DNA from: Defluviicoccus sp.
GTDB lineage: Bacteria > Pseudomonadota > Alphaproteobacteria > MPNO01
DNA: 64,000 nt
Reading direction: 5' to 3'
NCBI GenBank assembly: GCA_028820505.1
Contig: JAPPIT010000134.1
Coordinates: forward strand, 36,939-100,938
Each line of letters opens with the position of its first letter. The stretch's first letter is position 1. The translations under genes and the position numbers were made by a program. Of the stretch, positions 12,212 through 20,836 are shown piece after piece. Below the pieces are notes generated by a model. The model was given only the letters and a program-made list of their open reading frames with translations, did not search any database and was not told where the DNA came from.

Positions 12212-12732
12212 CGCCGCGGCTCCATCGCGAAGGCGGCGACGCGGCCTTGCGTGGCGCGGTGATGGGCATGGCAGATCGCCACCGCCAGGGCATCGCTCGC
12301 ATCGGAAGACGAAACCCCGCCTATCGCAAGGAGAGCGCAGACCATCGCGGCGATCTGGTTCTTGTCGGCGTGACCGGCGCCGACGATGGATTTCTTGACG
12401 AGGTTCGCCGGGTATTCGGCGACCGGCAGGCCTGCTTCCGCGGGAACGAGCAGGACCACGCCGCGGGCCTGGCCGAGGCGGAGCGCCGACGCCGGGTTGC
12501 GGTTGACGAAGGTCTCTTCCACCGCCGCCTCGTCCGGCCGGTAGGTGTCGATCACCCGTGCGAGCGCGGCGCGAAGGGCGGCGAGGCGCGCCGCCAGGGA
12601 GCCTTCCGCCGGCGGCCGCACGGTCCCGTCGGCGATATGCCTCAGACGGTTGCCGTCCGCCTCGATCACGCCCCAGCCTGTCGCGCGCAGTCCGGGATCG
12701 AGGCCGAGAAGCCGGATCGGGGTATCGCTCAA
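12208..12732 (-). CDS. ruvC: Crossover junction endodeoxyribonuclease RuvC
   Basis: Resolvase that cuts Holliday junctions symmetrically. The RNase H-like fold is visible as [17 protein letters not shown] (first catalytic aspartate), [12 protein letters not shown] (glutamate), and the acidic pair in [17 protein letters not shown]. Length 174 residues. The start is TTG, overlapping the yebC stop as TTGA. Confidence 0.97.
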   Translation of the reverse strand: MSDTPIRLLGLDPGLRATGWGVIEADGNRLRHIADGTVRPPAEGSLAARLAALRAALARVIDTYRPDEAAVEETFVNRNPASALRLGQARGVVLLVPAEAGLPVAEYPANLVKKSIVGAGHADKNQIAAMVCALLAIGGVSSSDASDALAVAICHAHHRATQGRVAAFAMEPRR

Positions 12733-13478
12733 CCGGTCAATCTCGCCATGACATCGTCGGGGACGCTGAAATTGGCCGCCACCGACTGCACATCGTCGTT
12801 TTCCTCCAGCGCCTCCAGCAGTCTGAACAGCTTTTCGGCGCCGACCTCGTCGACGTCGACAGTGCTCGACGGGCGCCAGGCCAGCTCGGCCGCCTCAGCC
12901 GTCGCGAACCGCGCCTCGAGCGCTTCGCGGACATCGTTGAGATCCTCGGGCGCGCACAGCACTTCGTGGCCGTCCTCCGTGGACTCGAGGTCGGCCGCGC
13001 CCGCCTCCAGGGCCGCCTCGAAGACCTCGTCGGCCGAAGCCGTCTCCGGCGGGTAGCGGACGGCGCCGACGCGCTCGAACATGAAGGAGACGCTGTTCGT
13101 CTCGCCCAGATTGCCGCCGTGCTTGGCGAATGCCGCGCGGATTTCGGCGGCGGTCCGGTTGCGGTTGTCGGTCAGGGCCTCGGCGATGATCGCGACGCCT
13201 CCCGGACCGTAGCCCTCGTAGCGGATCTCGTCGTACTGCTCGCCGTCCTCCGCCCCGGAACCGCGTCGGATCGCGCGCTCGATGGTCTCCCCGCCCATAT
13301 TGGCGGCCTTGGCGGCCGCGACCGCGGAGCGGAGCCGGGGGTTCTGCTCGGGATCGGGCAGCCCGGAACGGGCGGCCACGGTCAGCTCGCGGATCAGGCG
13401 GGTGAACAGCCTCGAACGCTTGGCGTCCTGGGCGCTCTTGCGGTGCATGATGTTCTTGAATTTGGAGTGGCCGGCCAT
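12729..13478 (-). CDS. yebC: YebC/PmpR family protein
   Basis: The 249 residues begin [21 protein letters not shown], the family hallmark, and continue with the GGxG-rich middle domain ([23 protein letters not shown]). Family members have been described as DNA-binding transcriptional regulators and, more recently, as factors helping ribosomes through polyproline stalls; the sequence cannot separate these. It leads the yebC-ruvCAB-ybgC-tol run. Confidence 0.95.
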   Translation of the reverse strand: MAGHSKFKNIMHRKSAQDAKRSRLFTRLIRELTVAARSGLPDPEQNPRLRSAVAAAKAANMGGETIERAIRRGSGAEDGEQYDEIRYEGYGPGGVAIIAEALTDNRNRTAAEIRAAFAKHGGNLGETNSVSFMFERVGAVRYPPETASADEVFEAALEAGAADLESTEDGHEVLCAPEDLNDVREALEARFATAEAAELAWRPSSTVDVDEVGAEKLFRLLEALEENDDVQSVAANFSVPDDVMARLTG

Positions 13479-13659
13479 GCAACCCCTGTGCGCCAGAAAC
13501 GAAAAGCGTCGTGCCCGGGATCGAACAGCTCGAACCCTATCGCAGCCGCGGATAGAGTGGAACGCGCCACGAACGACCGCTCCTTGTCGCGGATCAATGT
13601 GGCGATATTTTGACTAACCGTAAGTTATTGCAGGCAAAAGCAATATGGGGGCGATCCCC

Positions 13660-14475
13660 TCACGGGCCGGGCGTGGACGCGCTCAGCCGCCCGCCGATTC
13701 GCACCGGCTCGATACGTACCGCCAATCCGGTGGAATCGTCGAGCTCCGCGAACGTGGCGCACAGGGTGGCCGGTCCGTCGGCCGCCTCCAGCCTTGCGGT
13801 CGGCATCTTGCGGACGAAGCGCTCCACCGAGGTCGCCTTCTTCATCCCGATCACCGAGTCGTAATCCCCGCACATGCCGATATCGGTCTGATAGGCGGTG
13901 CCGCCGGGGAGTATCTGCGCATCGGCGGTGGGCACATGGGTGTGGGTCCCGACGACGATCGACACCCGGCCGTCGAGAAAGTGCCCGAGCGCCATCTTCT
14001 CGCTGGTCGCCTCGCCGTGGAAATCGACCACGATGGCGGAGACCGTGCGCATCAACCCGTCCTCGGCCAGCCTGCGCGCGGCGAAGGCGAACGGGTCGTC
14101 GAGCGGGTCCATGAACAGCCTGCCCATCGCGTGCAGCACGAGCACCTTGCGGCCGCGCCGGTCGGGGAACACGCCCCAGCCCCGGCCCGGCGTCGCCTGC
14201 GGGTAGTTGTCGGGCCGCAGCAGGCGTTTCTCCCGGTCGAAATGGGGGACGATCTCGCGCTGGTCGAAGACGTGGTTGCCGGTCGTAATCACGTCCGCAC
14301 CGGCCTCGAACAGCCGGTCGCAGATCTTGGGCGTGATGCCGAACCCACCGGCCGCGTTCTCGCCGTTGACGATCGCGAAATCGATGTCGAGCCGCTCGCG
14401 CAGTCCGGGCAACTCCTCGCACACGATTTGGCGGCCGGACCGCCCCACGACATCGCCGCAGATCAACAGCCGCAT
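13660..14475 (-). CDS. YmdB-type metallophosphoesterase (TIGR00282)
   Basis: The 271 residues start MRLLICGDVVGRSGR and contain NGENAAGGFGI, TGNHVFDQ, DFHGEATSEK and GTHTHVPTADAQ, the metal-ligand motifs of the TIGR00282/YmdB family. Bacillus YmdB is a cyclic-nucleotide phosphodiesterase affecting development; the alphaproteobacterial role is unknown. It begins 10 bases after the 5-FCL gene and is probably co-transcribed with it. Confidence 0.9.
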   Translation of the reverse strand: MRLLICGDVVGRSGRQIVCEELPGLRERLDIDFAIVNGENAAGGFGITPKICDRLFEAGADVITTGNHVFDQREIVPHFDREKRLLRPDNYPQATPGRGWGVFPDRRGRKVLVLHAMGRLFMDPLDDPFAFAARRLAEDGLMRTVSAIVVDFHGEATSEKMALGHFLDGRVSIVVGTHTHVPTADAQILPGGTAYQTDIGMCGDYDSVIGMKKATSVERFVRKMPTARLEAADGPATLCATFAELDDSTGLAVRIEPVRIGGRLSASTPGP

Positions 14476-14485
14476 CGCCCGCCCC

Positions 14486-15067
14486 TCATGCCGTCTCCGT
14501 GCAATCGACGATCCTCTTGTCGCTCACCACCCAATCGACCCGGATGTCTCCGGGACCGGCGGGCACGCCGGGCCGGATCTGGACATCGTAGCCGATCCCG
14601 ACCGCCACGACTTCGCCCGCGCGTCGGAGAGCCGCGATCGTGCGGTCGTAATATCCGCCGCCATAGCCGAGCCGCCGGCCGGCGGGATCGACCGCCAGCA
14701 GCGGCGCGACCACGATAGCCGGGATCAGGGGCTCCGCCGTCGCCGCCGGCTCGCGCAACCCGAACGCGGCCTCGATCAGCGCATCGCCGGGCCGCCAGCG
14801 GCGGAAGACCAGCGGGCGGTCGCGCCCGACGACGGCCGGCAGCGCACAGGTCGCGCCGCCGTCCGCGAGCGCGTGCAGCAGCGGACGGGAATCGAGCTCG
14901 TCGCGCACCGGCCAGTAGGCGGAAACCGTCGTTCCCCGGAGCCGGTCGCCGAAACGGGAAAGAAACCGGTCGCGCACCGCGGTCGCGGCCCGGGTCCGGT
15001 CCGCTATCCGGCCGCGCGCCGCCGCCATCTCCGCGCGCAGCCGTTTCTTGGCATCGTAGAGGGTCAC
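14486..15067 (-). CDS. 5-formyltetrahydrofolate cyclo-ligase
   Basis: Converts 5-formyl-THF to 5,10-methenyl-THF with ATP. The 193-residue product has the N-terminal basic helix KKRLRAEMAAARG, the substrate region WRPGDALIEAAFGLREP, and the signature GGGYYDR. I chose the GTG at 15067 because family similarity begins there; the open frame runs on through the 6S RNA region. The zapA-ssrS-ygfA order is the widespread arrangement. Confidence 0.92.
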   Translation of the reverse strand: MTLYDAKKRLRAEMAAARGRIADRTRAATAVRDRFLSRFGDRLRGTTVSAYWPVRDELDSRPLLHALADGGATCALPAVVGRDRPLVFRRWRPGDALIEAAFGLREPAATAEPLIPAIVVAPLLAVDPAGRRLGYGGGYYDRTIAALRRAGEVVAVGIGYDVQIRPGVPAGPGDIRVDWVVSDKRIVDCTETA

Positions 15068-15104
15068 GCCGCCGCCGGTCGAAAGAACGGAGCGGACGAC
15101 GCCG

Positions 15105-15240
15105 CGCCGGCCGTCCCGCCATGCATGTCCTCTGCGGCCTGCAACACGCAGGTGGGCGCCGTATGCCACGGCCACGACCGCGGCAGGAACAGCTCCCGAG
15201 AGGACTGTATTGGCCCCAGGGACAAATGGCTTCGCGCACC
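15105..15240 (-). ncRNA. ssrS: 6S RNA (SsrS)
   Basis: The spacer between zapA and the 5-FCL gene is where proteobacterial 6S RNA lies. Read on the minus strand, the ends pair as a terminal helix: GCCAT and TGTCC (about 15222-15230) with GGACA and ATGGC (about 15118-15130). The 3' half contains GCATACGGCGCCCACCTGC, which I recognise as typical of alphaproteobacterial 6S, and a CCTGC/GCAGG hairpin. 6S RNA mimics an open promoter and sequesters sigma-70 RNA polymerase. Ends are approximate and no promoter was assigned. Confidence 0.8.
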
Positions 15241-15263
15241 GCGCAGCGCCGCCCGCGCGATAT

Positions 15264-15611
15264 TTAGGACCGCGCGACCTCCTCGGCAATGGTCTCGATG
15301 CGGACCGCGGCGTCCTGGATGCGGGCGGCGACCGACTTGCGGGCGTCTTCGATCGCGGATTTCGGCTCGTCCTGCTCGGGCGTCGCGAGGCCGGCCTCCG
15401 ACAGCGCGGCGTAGGCTTCCGCCAGCTCGTCGGCGATCATGAGGCAGGTCATCACGAGCAGCCGGTTGTCGCCGATCTGGCCCAGGGACGACACAAGGGT
15501 CTCGACCCGGTCGTCGATATAGGCGGCAAGCTCGGAAAGGCGCTCTTCCTCGCCAGCCTCGCAGGCAACCAGGTAATTGCGCCCGTTGATGGTGACATCG
15601 ACCTCGGGCAT
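15264..15611 (-). CDS. zapA: Cell division protein ZapA
   Basis: FtsZ-ring stabiliser. The 115 residues show the N-terminal ZapA domain (VDVTINGRNYLVACEAGEEERLSELA, YIDDRV) and a C-terminal helix suited to coiled-coil tetramerisation. It follows the DUF4164-like gene by 16 bases and precedes the 6S RNA. Confidence 0.94.
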   Translation of the reverse strand: MPEVDVTINGRNYLVACEAGEEERLSELAAYIDDRVETLVSSLGQIGDNRLLVMTCLMIADELAEAYAALSEAGLATPEQDEPKSAIEDARKSVAARIQDAAVRIETIAEEVARS

Positions 15612-15627
15612 CGCGGCGAACCTTCCG

Positions 15628-15843
15628 TTACCGGGCCGGAATCAGCGCGCGCAGCCGGGCGATGGCCGCGTCGAGCCGGTCGGAGACGGCTCGCGTCTCC
15701 CCTTCGAGCCGCTCGTAGCGGGCGCGGGCTTCGTCGCGCTCGGCTTCCAGCTCGGGCCGGGGATCGGACCGGTCGCGCAGGACCTCTTCCAACCTCGTCA
15801 GAGCGGTTTCGAGCTGGTCCTGTGCGTCGTCGAGGCGTGGCAT
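15628..15843 (-). CDS. Small coiled-coil protein, DUF4164-like
   Basis: A 71-residue, almost wholly helical, charged protein with heptad-like leucines and no transmembrane segment or cysteine. Small coiled-coil proteins of this kind commonly precede zapA in alphaproteobacteria. Tight spacing to zapA suggests a division-related partner, which is inference only. Confidence 0.75.
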   Translation of the reverse strand: MPRLDDAQDQLETALTRLEEVLRDRSDPRPELEAERDEARARYERLEGETRAVSDRLDAAIARLRALIPAR

Positions 15844-15967
15844 GAAGAACCCGCGGACTGTATTCGGCCCGGCAACCGCCGCGCACCATACGCGGGCGGC
15901 CGGAAAGGCGTCAAATCGGTCGGGCTGAACCGTTGATCCCCGCCCCTCCTCCCGCCAGTGTTGCGCG

Positions 15968-16390
15968 ATGGCCGAAACACCGCCCGCAGTCGTCGTTCAC
16001 GGCCTCGACCACGCGTTGGCGGCGGCCCGCGCGGCGGAGGCGCTGGGCTGCGCGGTTCGCATTCGGAGCGGACCGGCCGCGGCGGGCTATGCGGGCGCGG
16101 CCTGGTTCGCCGAGCTCGTCCGGGCCGCCCGGCAGGCTCACCCCGATGTCCGCATCGACGCGGTTCTCGACTGCGGCGATTCCCCCGGGCTGGCGCTTGC
16201 GGCATTCCGCCGGTCGGTGGAAACGGTCCTCTTCACCGGGCCCGCGGCGTTGCGCGGGAAGCTGGAAGCGCTCGCTGCGGCGTCCGGCGCGCGCCTCGAG
16301 AGCGAAGCCGCGCCGGCCCTCGATCTTGCCCGGGAGGAGGAACCGGAAACCGCCTGCCGGGCCTGGCTCGCCGCCGCCCGCGCATGCTGA
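15968..16390 (+). CDS. Conserved hypothetical protein
   Basis: A 140-residue soluble alpha/beta-looking protein, alanine-rich, with no signal peptide or recognisable catalytic motif. The pattern AVVVHGLDHALAAARAAEALG and IDAVLDCGDSPGLALAAFR looks like a small Rossmann-like fold. It starts 124 bases from the divergent zapA operon and lies upstream of the aldolase gene. Codon use matches its neighbours, so it is probably real, but I cannot name a function. Confidence 0.65.
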   Translation: MAETPPAVVVHGLDHALAAARAAEALGCAVRIRSGPAAAGYAGAAWFAELVRAARQAHPDVRIDAVLDCGDSPGLALAAFRRSVETVLFTGPAALRGKLEALAAASGARLESEAAPALDLAREEEPETACRAWLAAARAC

Positions 16391-16480
16391 TTCGTCCCTG
16401 GATGCTGGCACGCCCGCGGGGTTTGCGTTAGGTATGGTGCAAGTCCCGTCGATGCCCTGGAAATCGGAAAGGGGTCCGGA

Positions 16481-17437
16481 ATGAGGGTGACGCAAAAGGT
16501 CAGGAAGATCCTTGCCGGTTACGAGAGCGACAACCCGGGAACCAAGGCGAACCTCGCCCGCATCCTGATGAACGGCAAGCTCGGCGGGACCGGCAAGATG
16601 GTGATCCTGCCGGTGGATCAGGGTTTCGAGCACGGCCCAGCGCGCAGCTTCGCTCCCAACCCCGACGCCTACGACCCGCACTACCACTTCCAACTCGCGG
16701 TCGATGCCGGGCTCAACGCCTACGCGGCGCCGCTCGGCATGATCGAGGCGGGCGCCGACAGCTTCGCCGGCGCGGTGCCGACGATCCTCAAGGTCAACAG
16801 CGCCAACAGCCTGGCCACGGACAAGAACCAGGCCGTGCACGGGGGCGTCGGCGATGCGTTGCGGCTCGGCTGCTCGGCGATCGGCTTCACGATCTACCCG
16901 GGCTCCGAGGACCAGTACGAGATGATGGAGGAGATCCGCGAGCTCGCCGAGGAAGCCAAGTCCGTCGGGCTCGCCGTGGTCATCTGGTCGTACCCGCGCG
17001 GCGGCCTGCTGTCGAAGGAGGGCGAGACGGCGATGGACATTTGCGCCTACGCCGCCCACATCGCCTGCCTGATGGGCGCCCATATCGTCAAGGTGAAGCC
17101 GCCGACGGACGCGCTGTTCCTCGACGCCGCCAAGGGGGTCTACGAAAAGCAGCGCATCGACACCGGCACGCTGTCGGCGCGCATCGCCCACGTCGTGCAG
17201 TCCTGCTTCAACGGGCGCCGGCTGGTGGTCTTCTCGGGCGGCGAGGCCAAGGACCTCGAAGGCATCCACCGGGAGGTGAGGGCGATCCGCGACGGCGGCG
17301 GCAGCGGCTCGATCATCGGCCGCAACACCTTCCAGCGGCCGCGCGAGGAGGCGCTGGCGATGCTCGACGGCATCGTCGGGATCTACCGGGGCAGGGCCAA
17401 TCCGAACCTGCAAGCTGTATCTGATCACGCCGCCTGA
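16481..17437 (+). CDS. Class I fructose-bisphosphate aldolase (DhnA/FbaB type)
   Basis: Schiff-base aldolase that cleaves or forms fructose-1,6-bisphosphate. The 318 residues include MVILPVDQGFEHGP, a phosphate-binding C-terminal region (FSGGEAKD, GGGSGSIIGRNTFQR) and the AHIVKVKPPTD strand with the probable catalytic lysine. It resembles archaeal-type class I enzymes, not class II zinc aldolases. The ATG follows a GGAAAGGGG ribosome site. Its last 23 bases overlap the likely thiE start. Confidence 0.93.
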   Translation: MRVTQKVRKILAGYESDNPGTKANLARILMNGKLGGTGKMVILPVDQGFEHGPARSFAPNPDAYDPHYHFQLAVDAGLNAYAAPLGMIEAGADSFAGAVPTILKVNSANSLATDKNQAVHGGVGDALRLGCSAIGFTIYPGSEDQYEMMEEIRELAEEAKSVGLAVVIWSYPRGGLLSKEGETAMDICAYAAHIACLMGAHIVKVKPPTDALFLDAAKGVYEKQRIDTGTLSARIAHVVQSCFNGRRLVVFSGGEAKDLEGIHREVRAIRDGGGSGSIIGRNTFQRPREEALAMLDGIVGIYRGRANPNLQAVSDHAA

Positions 17438-18047
17438 CCTCGGCCCCGCCGGCGCGCGGGGCTTCGCGGATAGCCTGGCCGCGACGCTCGACGCGGGCGA
17501 GGTCGACTGCGTCCAGCTCCGGCTGAAAGGGACCGCGGACGACGATATCCGGCGCGCGGCGGAAGAGCTCGCCCCGGTTGCGCAATCCCGCGACGTCGCC
17601 TTCGTGATGAACGACCGCCCCGACCTCGCCGTCGAGACGGGGTGCGACGGAGTCCATGTCGGCGCCGACGACGCGCCCTATGCGGAAGCGCGGCGCATCG
17701 TCGGCGGGGACGCAATCGTGGGCGTCACTTGCAAGGCGTCCTATCACCTGGCCATGGAGGCGGCGGAGGCGGGCGCCGATTACGTGGCCTTCGGCGCCTA
17801 CTTCCCGACCGCGACCAAGGAGACGGCGACGCGGGCGCCGCTCGATCTCCTCGGCACCTGGCAGTCGGTCGCCACCGTCCCCTGCGTGGCGATCGGCGGG
17901 ATCACGGCGGAAAATTGCGGACCGATCGCCGCCGCGGGCGCGGATTTTCTCGCCGTCTCGTCCGGCATCTGGGCGCATCCGGGCGGGCCGGCAGAAGCGG
18001 TCCGCGCCTATAACGCGGCGATCCGGACGGCGCTTGCCGGCGCCTAG
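17415..18047 (+). CDS. thiE: Thiamine-phosphate synthase-like protein, non-canonical start
   Basis: Joins the thiamine pyrimidine and thiazole phosphates. The frame reads KLYLITPPDLGPAG near the beginning, then VDCVQLRLKG, MNDRPDLAVETGCDGVHVGADD, GADYVAFGAYFPTATK and GGITAENC, all ThiE landmarks. No ATG, GTG or TTG precedes the YLITPP strand after the in-frame stop at 17277; CTG at 17415 or 17421 inside the end of the aldolase gene is the best start. The ATG at 17604 would remove the first strands. About 210 residues; it overlaps epmA tail to tail by 4 bases. Confidence 0.8.
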   Translation: MYLITPPDLGPAGARGFADSLAATLDAGEVDCVQLRLKGTADDDIRRAAEELAPVAQSRDVAFVMNDRPDLAVETGCDGVHVGADDAPYAEARRIVGGDAIVGVTCKASYHLAMEAAEAGADYVAFGAYFPTATKETATRAPLDLLGTWQSVATVPCVAIGGITAENCGPIAAAGADFLAVSSGIWAHPGGPAEAVRAYNAAIRTALAGA

Positions 18048-19090
18048 CCCGGTCCGGCCACGGGCGCCCAGAGCACGTCCTCGATCCGCGCCGCGCCGGT
18101 CGCCAGCATCGCCAGCCGGTCGACGCCGAGCGCGATCCCCGCGCAATCGGGAAGACCCGTCTCGAGCGCCGCCAGGAAATCCTCGTCGATGGGATAGGCG
18201 CTGCCGTGGAGTTCCGACCTGAGCGCGCGGTCGGCCTCGAAGCGGGCGCGCTGCTCCGCCGGATCGGTGAGCTCGCCATAGCCGTTGGCCAGTTCCAGAC
18301 CGCATGCGAACACCTCGAAGCGTTCCGCGAAACGGCGGTCCGGGCCAAGCCGCGCCAACGCCGCTATCGAGGCCGGATAGTCGTACAGGATCGCAGGCGC
18401 GCCCACGCCCAGATGCGGCTCCACCCTGGCGAGGAAAATGCGGAAGAACACGTCGTCCCACCGGTCCCTGGGCCCGGTCCAGACCCCGACCGACCGCGCT
18501 GCCTCGATCAGCGGTGCCGGGTCCGGCGCGTCGTCCATGGTCGCCGCCAGGTCGACGCCCGCATGTTTTTCGAAAGCCTCGCACACGCCGATCCGGGTCC
18601 AGCGCGCGCGGGGGTCGGCGCTTTTCTCCGCCCTCTCGAAACGCTCCACCCCCGCGGCCTCGGCAGCGGCGGCAAGGAGTTCCTCGCAATCCGTCCACAG
18701 ATCCCGATAGTTCGCGCCCGTCCGGTACCATTCCAGCATGGCGAACTCCGGATGGTGGGCGGGCGAGCGCTCCTCGTTGCGATAGCAGCGGGCGATCTGG
18801 AAGATCTTCTCCTCGCCCGCCGCCAGAAGCTTCTTCATCGCGAACTCGGGTGAGGTGTGCAGGTACATCCGCGTTACCGGCCCGTCGCGGAAGGGCTCGG
18901 CAAGCGCGGTTTCAAAGGCGTTGAGATGGGGTTCGAGACCGGGCGAGACCTGGAGCGCCGGGGTCTCCACTTCGACGAAGCCGCGGTCGTCGAAGAAGCG
19001 CCTTATCGCGGCGACGATCCGCGCGCGCGCGAGAAGGTTGGGACGCCGCTCGGCGTAGCGGTCGGGACGCCACCAGGGCGCTTCAGCCAT
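18044..19090 (-). CDS. epmA: EF-P lysine lysyltransferase EpmA
   Basis: Class II lysyl-tRNA synthetase paralogue without the anticodon-binding domain; it attaches beta-lysine to EF-P. The 348 residues carry motif 1 (FLDDRGFVEVETPALQ-like), motif 2 (FQIARCYRNEERS, HHPEFAMLEWY) and motif 3 (GIALGVDRLAML). Length fits EpmA, not the roughly 500-residue LysS. It faces epmB-efp, and the 59-base divergent spacer should hold both promoters. Confidence 0.94.
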   Translation of the reverse strand: MAEAPWWRPDRYAERRPNLLARARIVAAIRRFFDDRGFVEVETPALQVSPGLEPHLNAFETALAEPFRDGPVTRMYLHTSPEFAMKKLLAAGEEKIFQIARCYRNEERSPAHHPEFAMLEWYRTGANYRDLWTDCEELLAAAAEAAGVERFERAEKSADPRARWTRIGVCEAFEKHAGVDLAATMDDAPDPAPLIEAARSVGVWTGPRDRWDDVFFRIFLARVEPHLGVGAPAILYDYPASIAALARLGPDRRFAERFEVFACGLELANGYGELTDPAEQRARFEADRALRSELHGSAYPIDEDFLAALETGLPDCAGIALGVDRLAMLATGAARIEDVLWAPVAGPG

Positions 19091-19149
19091 GGCGTTTCGC
19101 GGATGCCAGCATCGCGCGATAATGCCCGTTCCGGCGGAGCGGGGTAAGG

Positions 19150-20178
19150 GTGGCGGACGGAACCTTGCGGAGCGGCCGCGCGTTGAACGCGGCCGGATTG
19201 ATCGCGGCGGGCCGGGTGCGGGAAGCCGAATCCGTCGCCCGGCGCTACGCGGTGGCGGTTACCCCGCAGATCGCGAAGCTGATCGAGCCGGAGGCGGCGG
19301 ACGACCCCGTCGCACGCCAGTATCTGCCCGATGCGCGCGAGCTGACGCGTACGCCGGAAGAGCGCGACGATCCCATCGGGGATGACGCGCATTCGCCGCT
19401 GCCGGGCCTCGTTCATCGCTACCCGGACCGGGTGCTGCTGATGCCGACGACGGCGTGCCCGGTCTATTGCCGGTTCTGCTTCCGCCGCGAGCGCGTGGGC
19501 CACGGCGCGACGGCGATGACGGCCGGGGAGATCGACGACGCCCTCGCCTATATCGCGGACCGCCCGGCGATCAGGGAAGCGATCCTGACCGGCGGCGATC
19601 CGATGATCCTGTCCCCGCGCCGCCTCGGCGACATCCTGCGGCGCGTCGCGGCGATAGAGAACGTCGAGGTGCTGCGCATCCACAGCCGCGTCCCGGTGGC
19701 CGATCCGGGGCGGATCGACGGATCGACGGTCGCCGCGCTGCGCCAGCGCGTTCCGGTCTACGTGGCGATCCATTGCAACCACCCGCGCGAGATCGACCGG
19801 GAGGCCGCGCGCGCCTTCGCCGCCCTGGCGGATGCGGGGGTTCCGCTGCTCGCCCAGACGGTGCTGCTGAAGGGGGTCAACGACGACGCGGACACCCTGG
19901 AGTCGCTGTTCCGCGCCCTGGTCCGCCACCGCGTGCGGCCCTACTACCTGCATCATCCCGACCTCGCGCCGGGAACGGCGCATTTCAGGCTGTCGATCGA
20001 GGAAGGGCAGGCGCTCGTGCGCGCCCTGCGCGGCCGGATATCGGGACTGTGCCAGCCGACCTACGTGATCGACATTCCCGGCGGGCACGGCAAGGTTCCG
20101 GTCGGCCCGTCTTTCCGCGGGGAGAACGGGGCGCTTATGGGCTGGCAAGGGTCCGTCCATCGGGGTCCCGCGGGCTAG
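19150..20178 (+). CDS. epmB: EF-P beta-lysylation protein EpmB (radical SAM lysine 2,3-aminomutase)
   Basis: Makes (R)-beta-lysine for EF-P modification. The radical-SAM cluster cysteines are C103, C107 and C110 in CPVYCRFCFRRE, followed by ILTGGDPMIL, RIHSRVPV, HCNHPREI and LKGVNDD of the KamA family. At 342 residues it is the short EpmB form. The start is GTG after a GGGGTAAGG site. It precedes efp by 67 bases. Confidence 0.95.
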   Translation: MADGTLRSGRALNAAGLIAAGRVREAESVARRYAVAVTPQIAKLIEPEAADDPVARQYLPDARELTRTPEERDDPIGDDAHSPLPGLVHRYPDRVLLMPTTACPVYCRFCFRRERVGHGATAMTAGEIDDALAYIADRPAIREAILTGGDPMILSPRRLGDILRRVAAIENVEVLRIHSRVPVADPGRIDGSTVAALRQRVPVYVAIHCNHPREIDREAARAFAALADAGVPLLAQTVLLKGVNDDADTLESLFRALVRHRVRPYYLHHPDLAPGTAHFRLSIEEGQALVRALRGRISGLCQPTYVIDIPGGHGKVPVGPSFRGENGALMGWQGSVHRGPAG

Positions 20179-20245
20179 CCCTTCAATTGCCTCTCAACCG
20201 GCGAGTTGATAGGTTCCGGCCTCCCCTGGCGGCGCGGCGAGTCCC

Positions 20246-20812
20246 ATGAAGGTCAACGCGAACACGATCCGGCCCGGTCACGTGATCGAGCACGACGGCA
20301 AGCAGTGGAGCGTGCTCAAGATCCAGATCCTGCAACCCGGCAAGGGCGGCGCGTTCGTCCAGGTCGAGATGCGCGACGTGATGACCGGCATCAAGAGCAA
20401 CGAGCGGTTCCGCACCCAGGAATCGGTCGAGAAGCTCATGGTGGACGAGAAATCCTGCACCTATCTCTACCGCGCCGACGATGCGGTGGCGCTGATGGAC
20501 GCCGAGACCTATGAGCAGTTCGAGCTTCCGGTCGACATGATCGGCGGCCCGGCGGCCTATCTGCAAGACGGGATGACGATCACGCTCGACCTGATCGAGG
20601 GGAATCCGGTCGCGGCCCGGCTGCCGCAACAGGTGACGATGACGGTCACCGAGGCGGAACCGGTGGTCAAGGGTCAGACCGCGTCCTCTTCCTACAAGCC
20701 GGCGACCCTGGAGAACGGCGAGCGGGTGATGGTGCCGCCCCATATCGAGGCCGGCACGAGAATCGTCGTCAGCACCGAGGACGGCAGCTACGTCGAGCGC
20801 GCCAAGGACTGA
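20246..20812 (+). CDS. efp: Translation elongation factor P
   Basis: Relieves ribosome stalling at polyproline. The 188 residues have the KOW-like N-domain with the loop PGKGGAF, whose lysine 33 is the expected beta-lysylation site, and two OB domains ending VSTEDGSYVERAKD. The window also encodes proline-rich clients such as TolA, and the modification enzymes lie next door. Confidence 0.97.
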   Translation: MKVNANTIRPGHVIEHDGKQWSVLKIQILQPGKGGAFVQVEMRDVMTGIKSNERFRTQESVEKLMVDEKSCTYLYRADDAVALMDAETYEQFELPVDMIGGPAAYLQDGMTITLDLIEGNPVAARLPQQVTMTVTEAEPVVKGQTASSSYKPATLENGERVMVPPHIEAGTRIVVSTEDGSYVERAKD

Positions 20813-20836
20813 CCGGAGGGGAACGGAACCCGGCCC

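Noticed and set aside
13630..13665. GGGGATCGCCCC hairpin between ymdB and yebC as a terminator
   Set aside because: Stem of only four GC pairs and no proper U-tract.
16403..16432. Sigma-54-like TGGCAC and TTGCG upstream of the aldolase gene
   Set aside because: The GG and GC elements are about six bases too far apart for a -24/-12 promoter.
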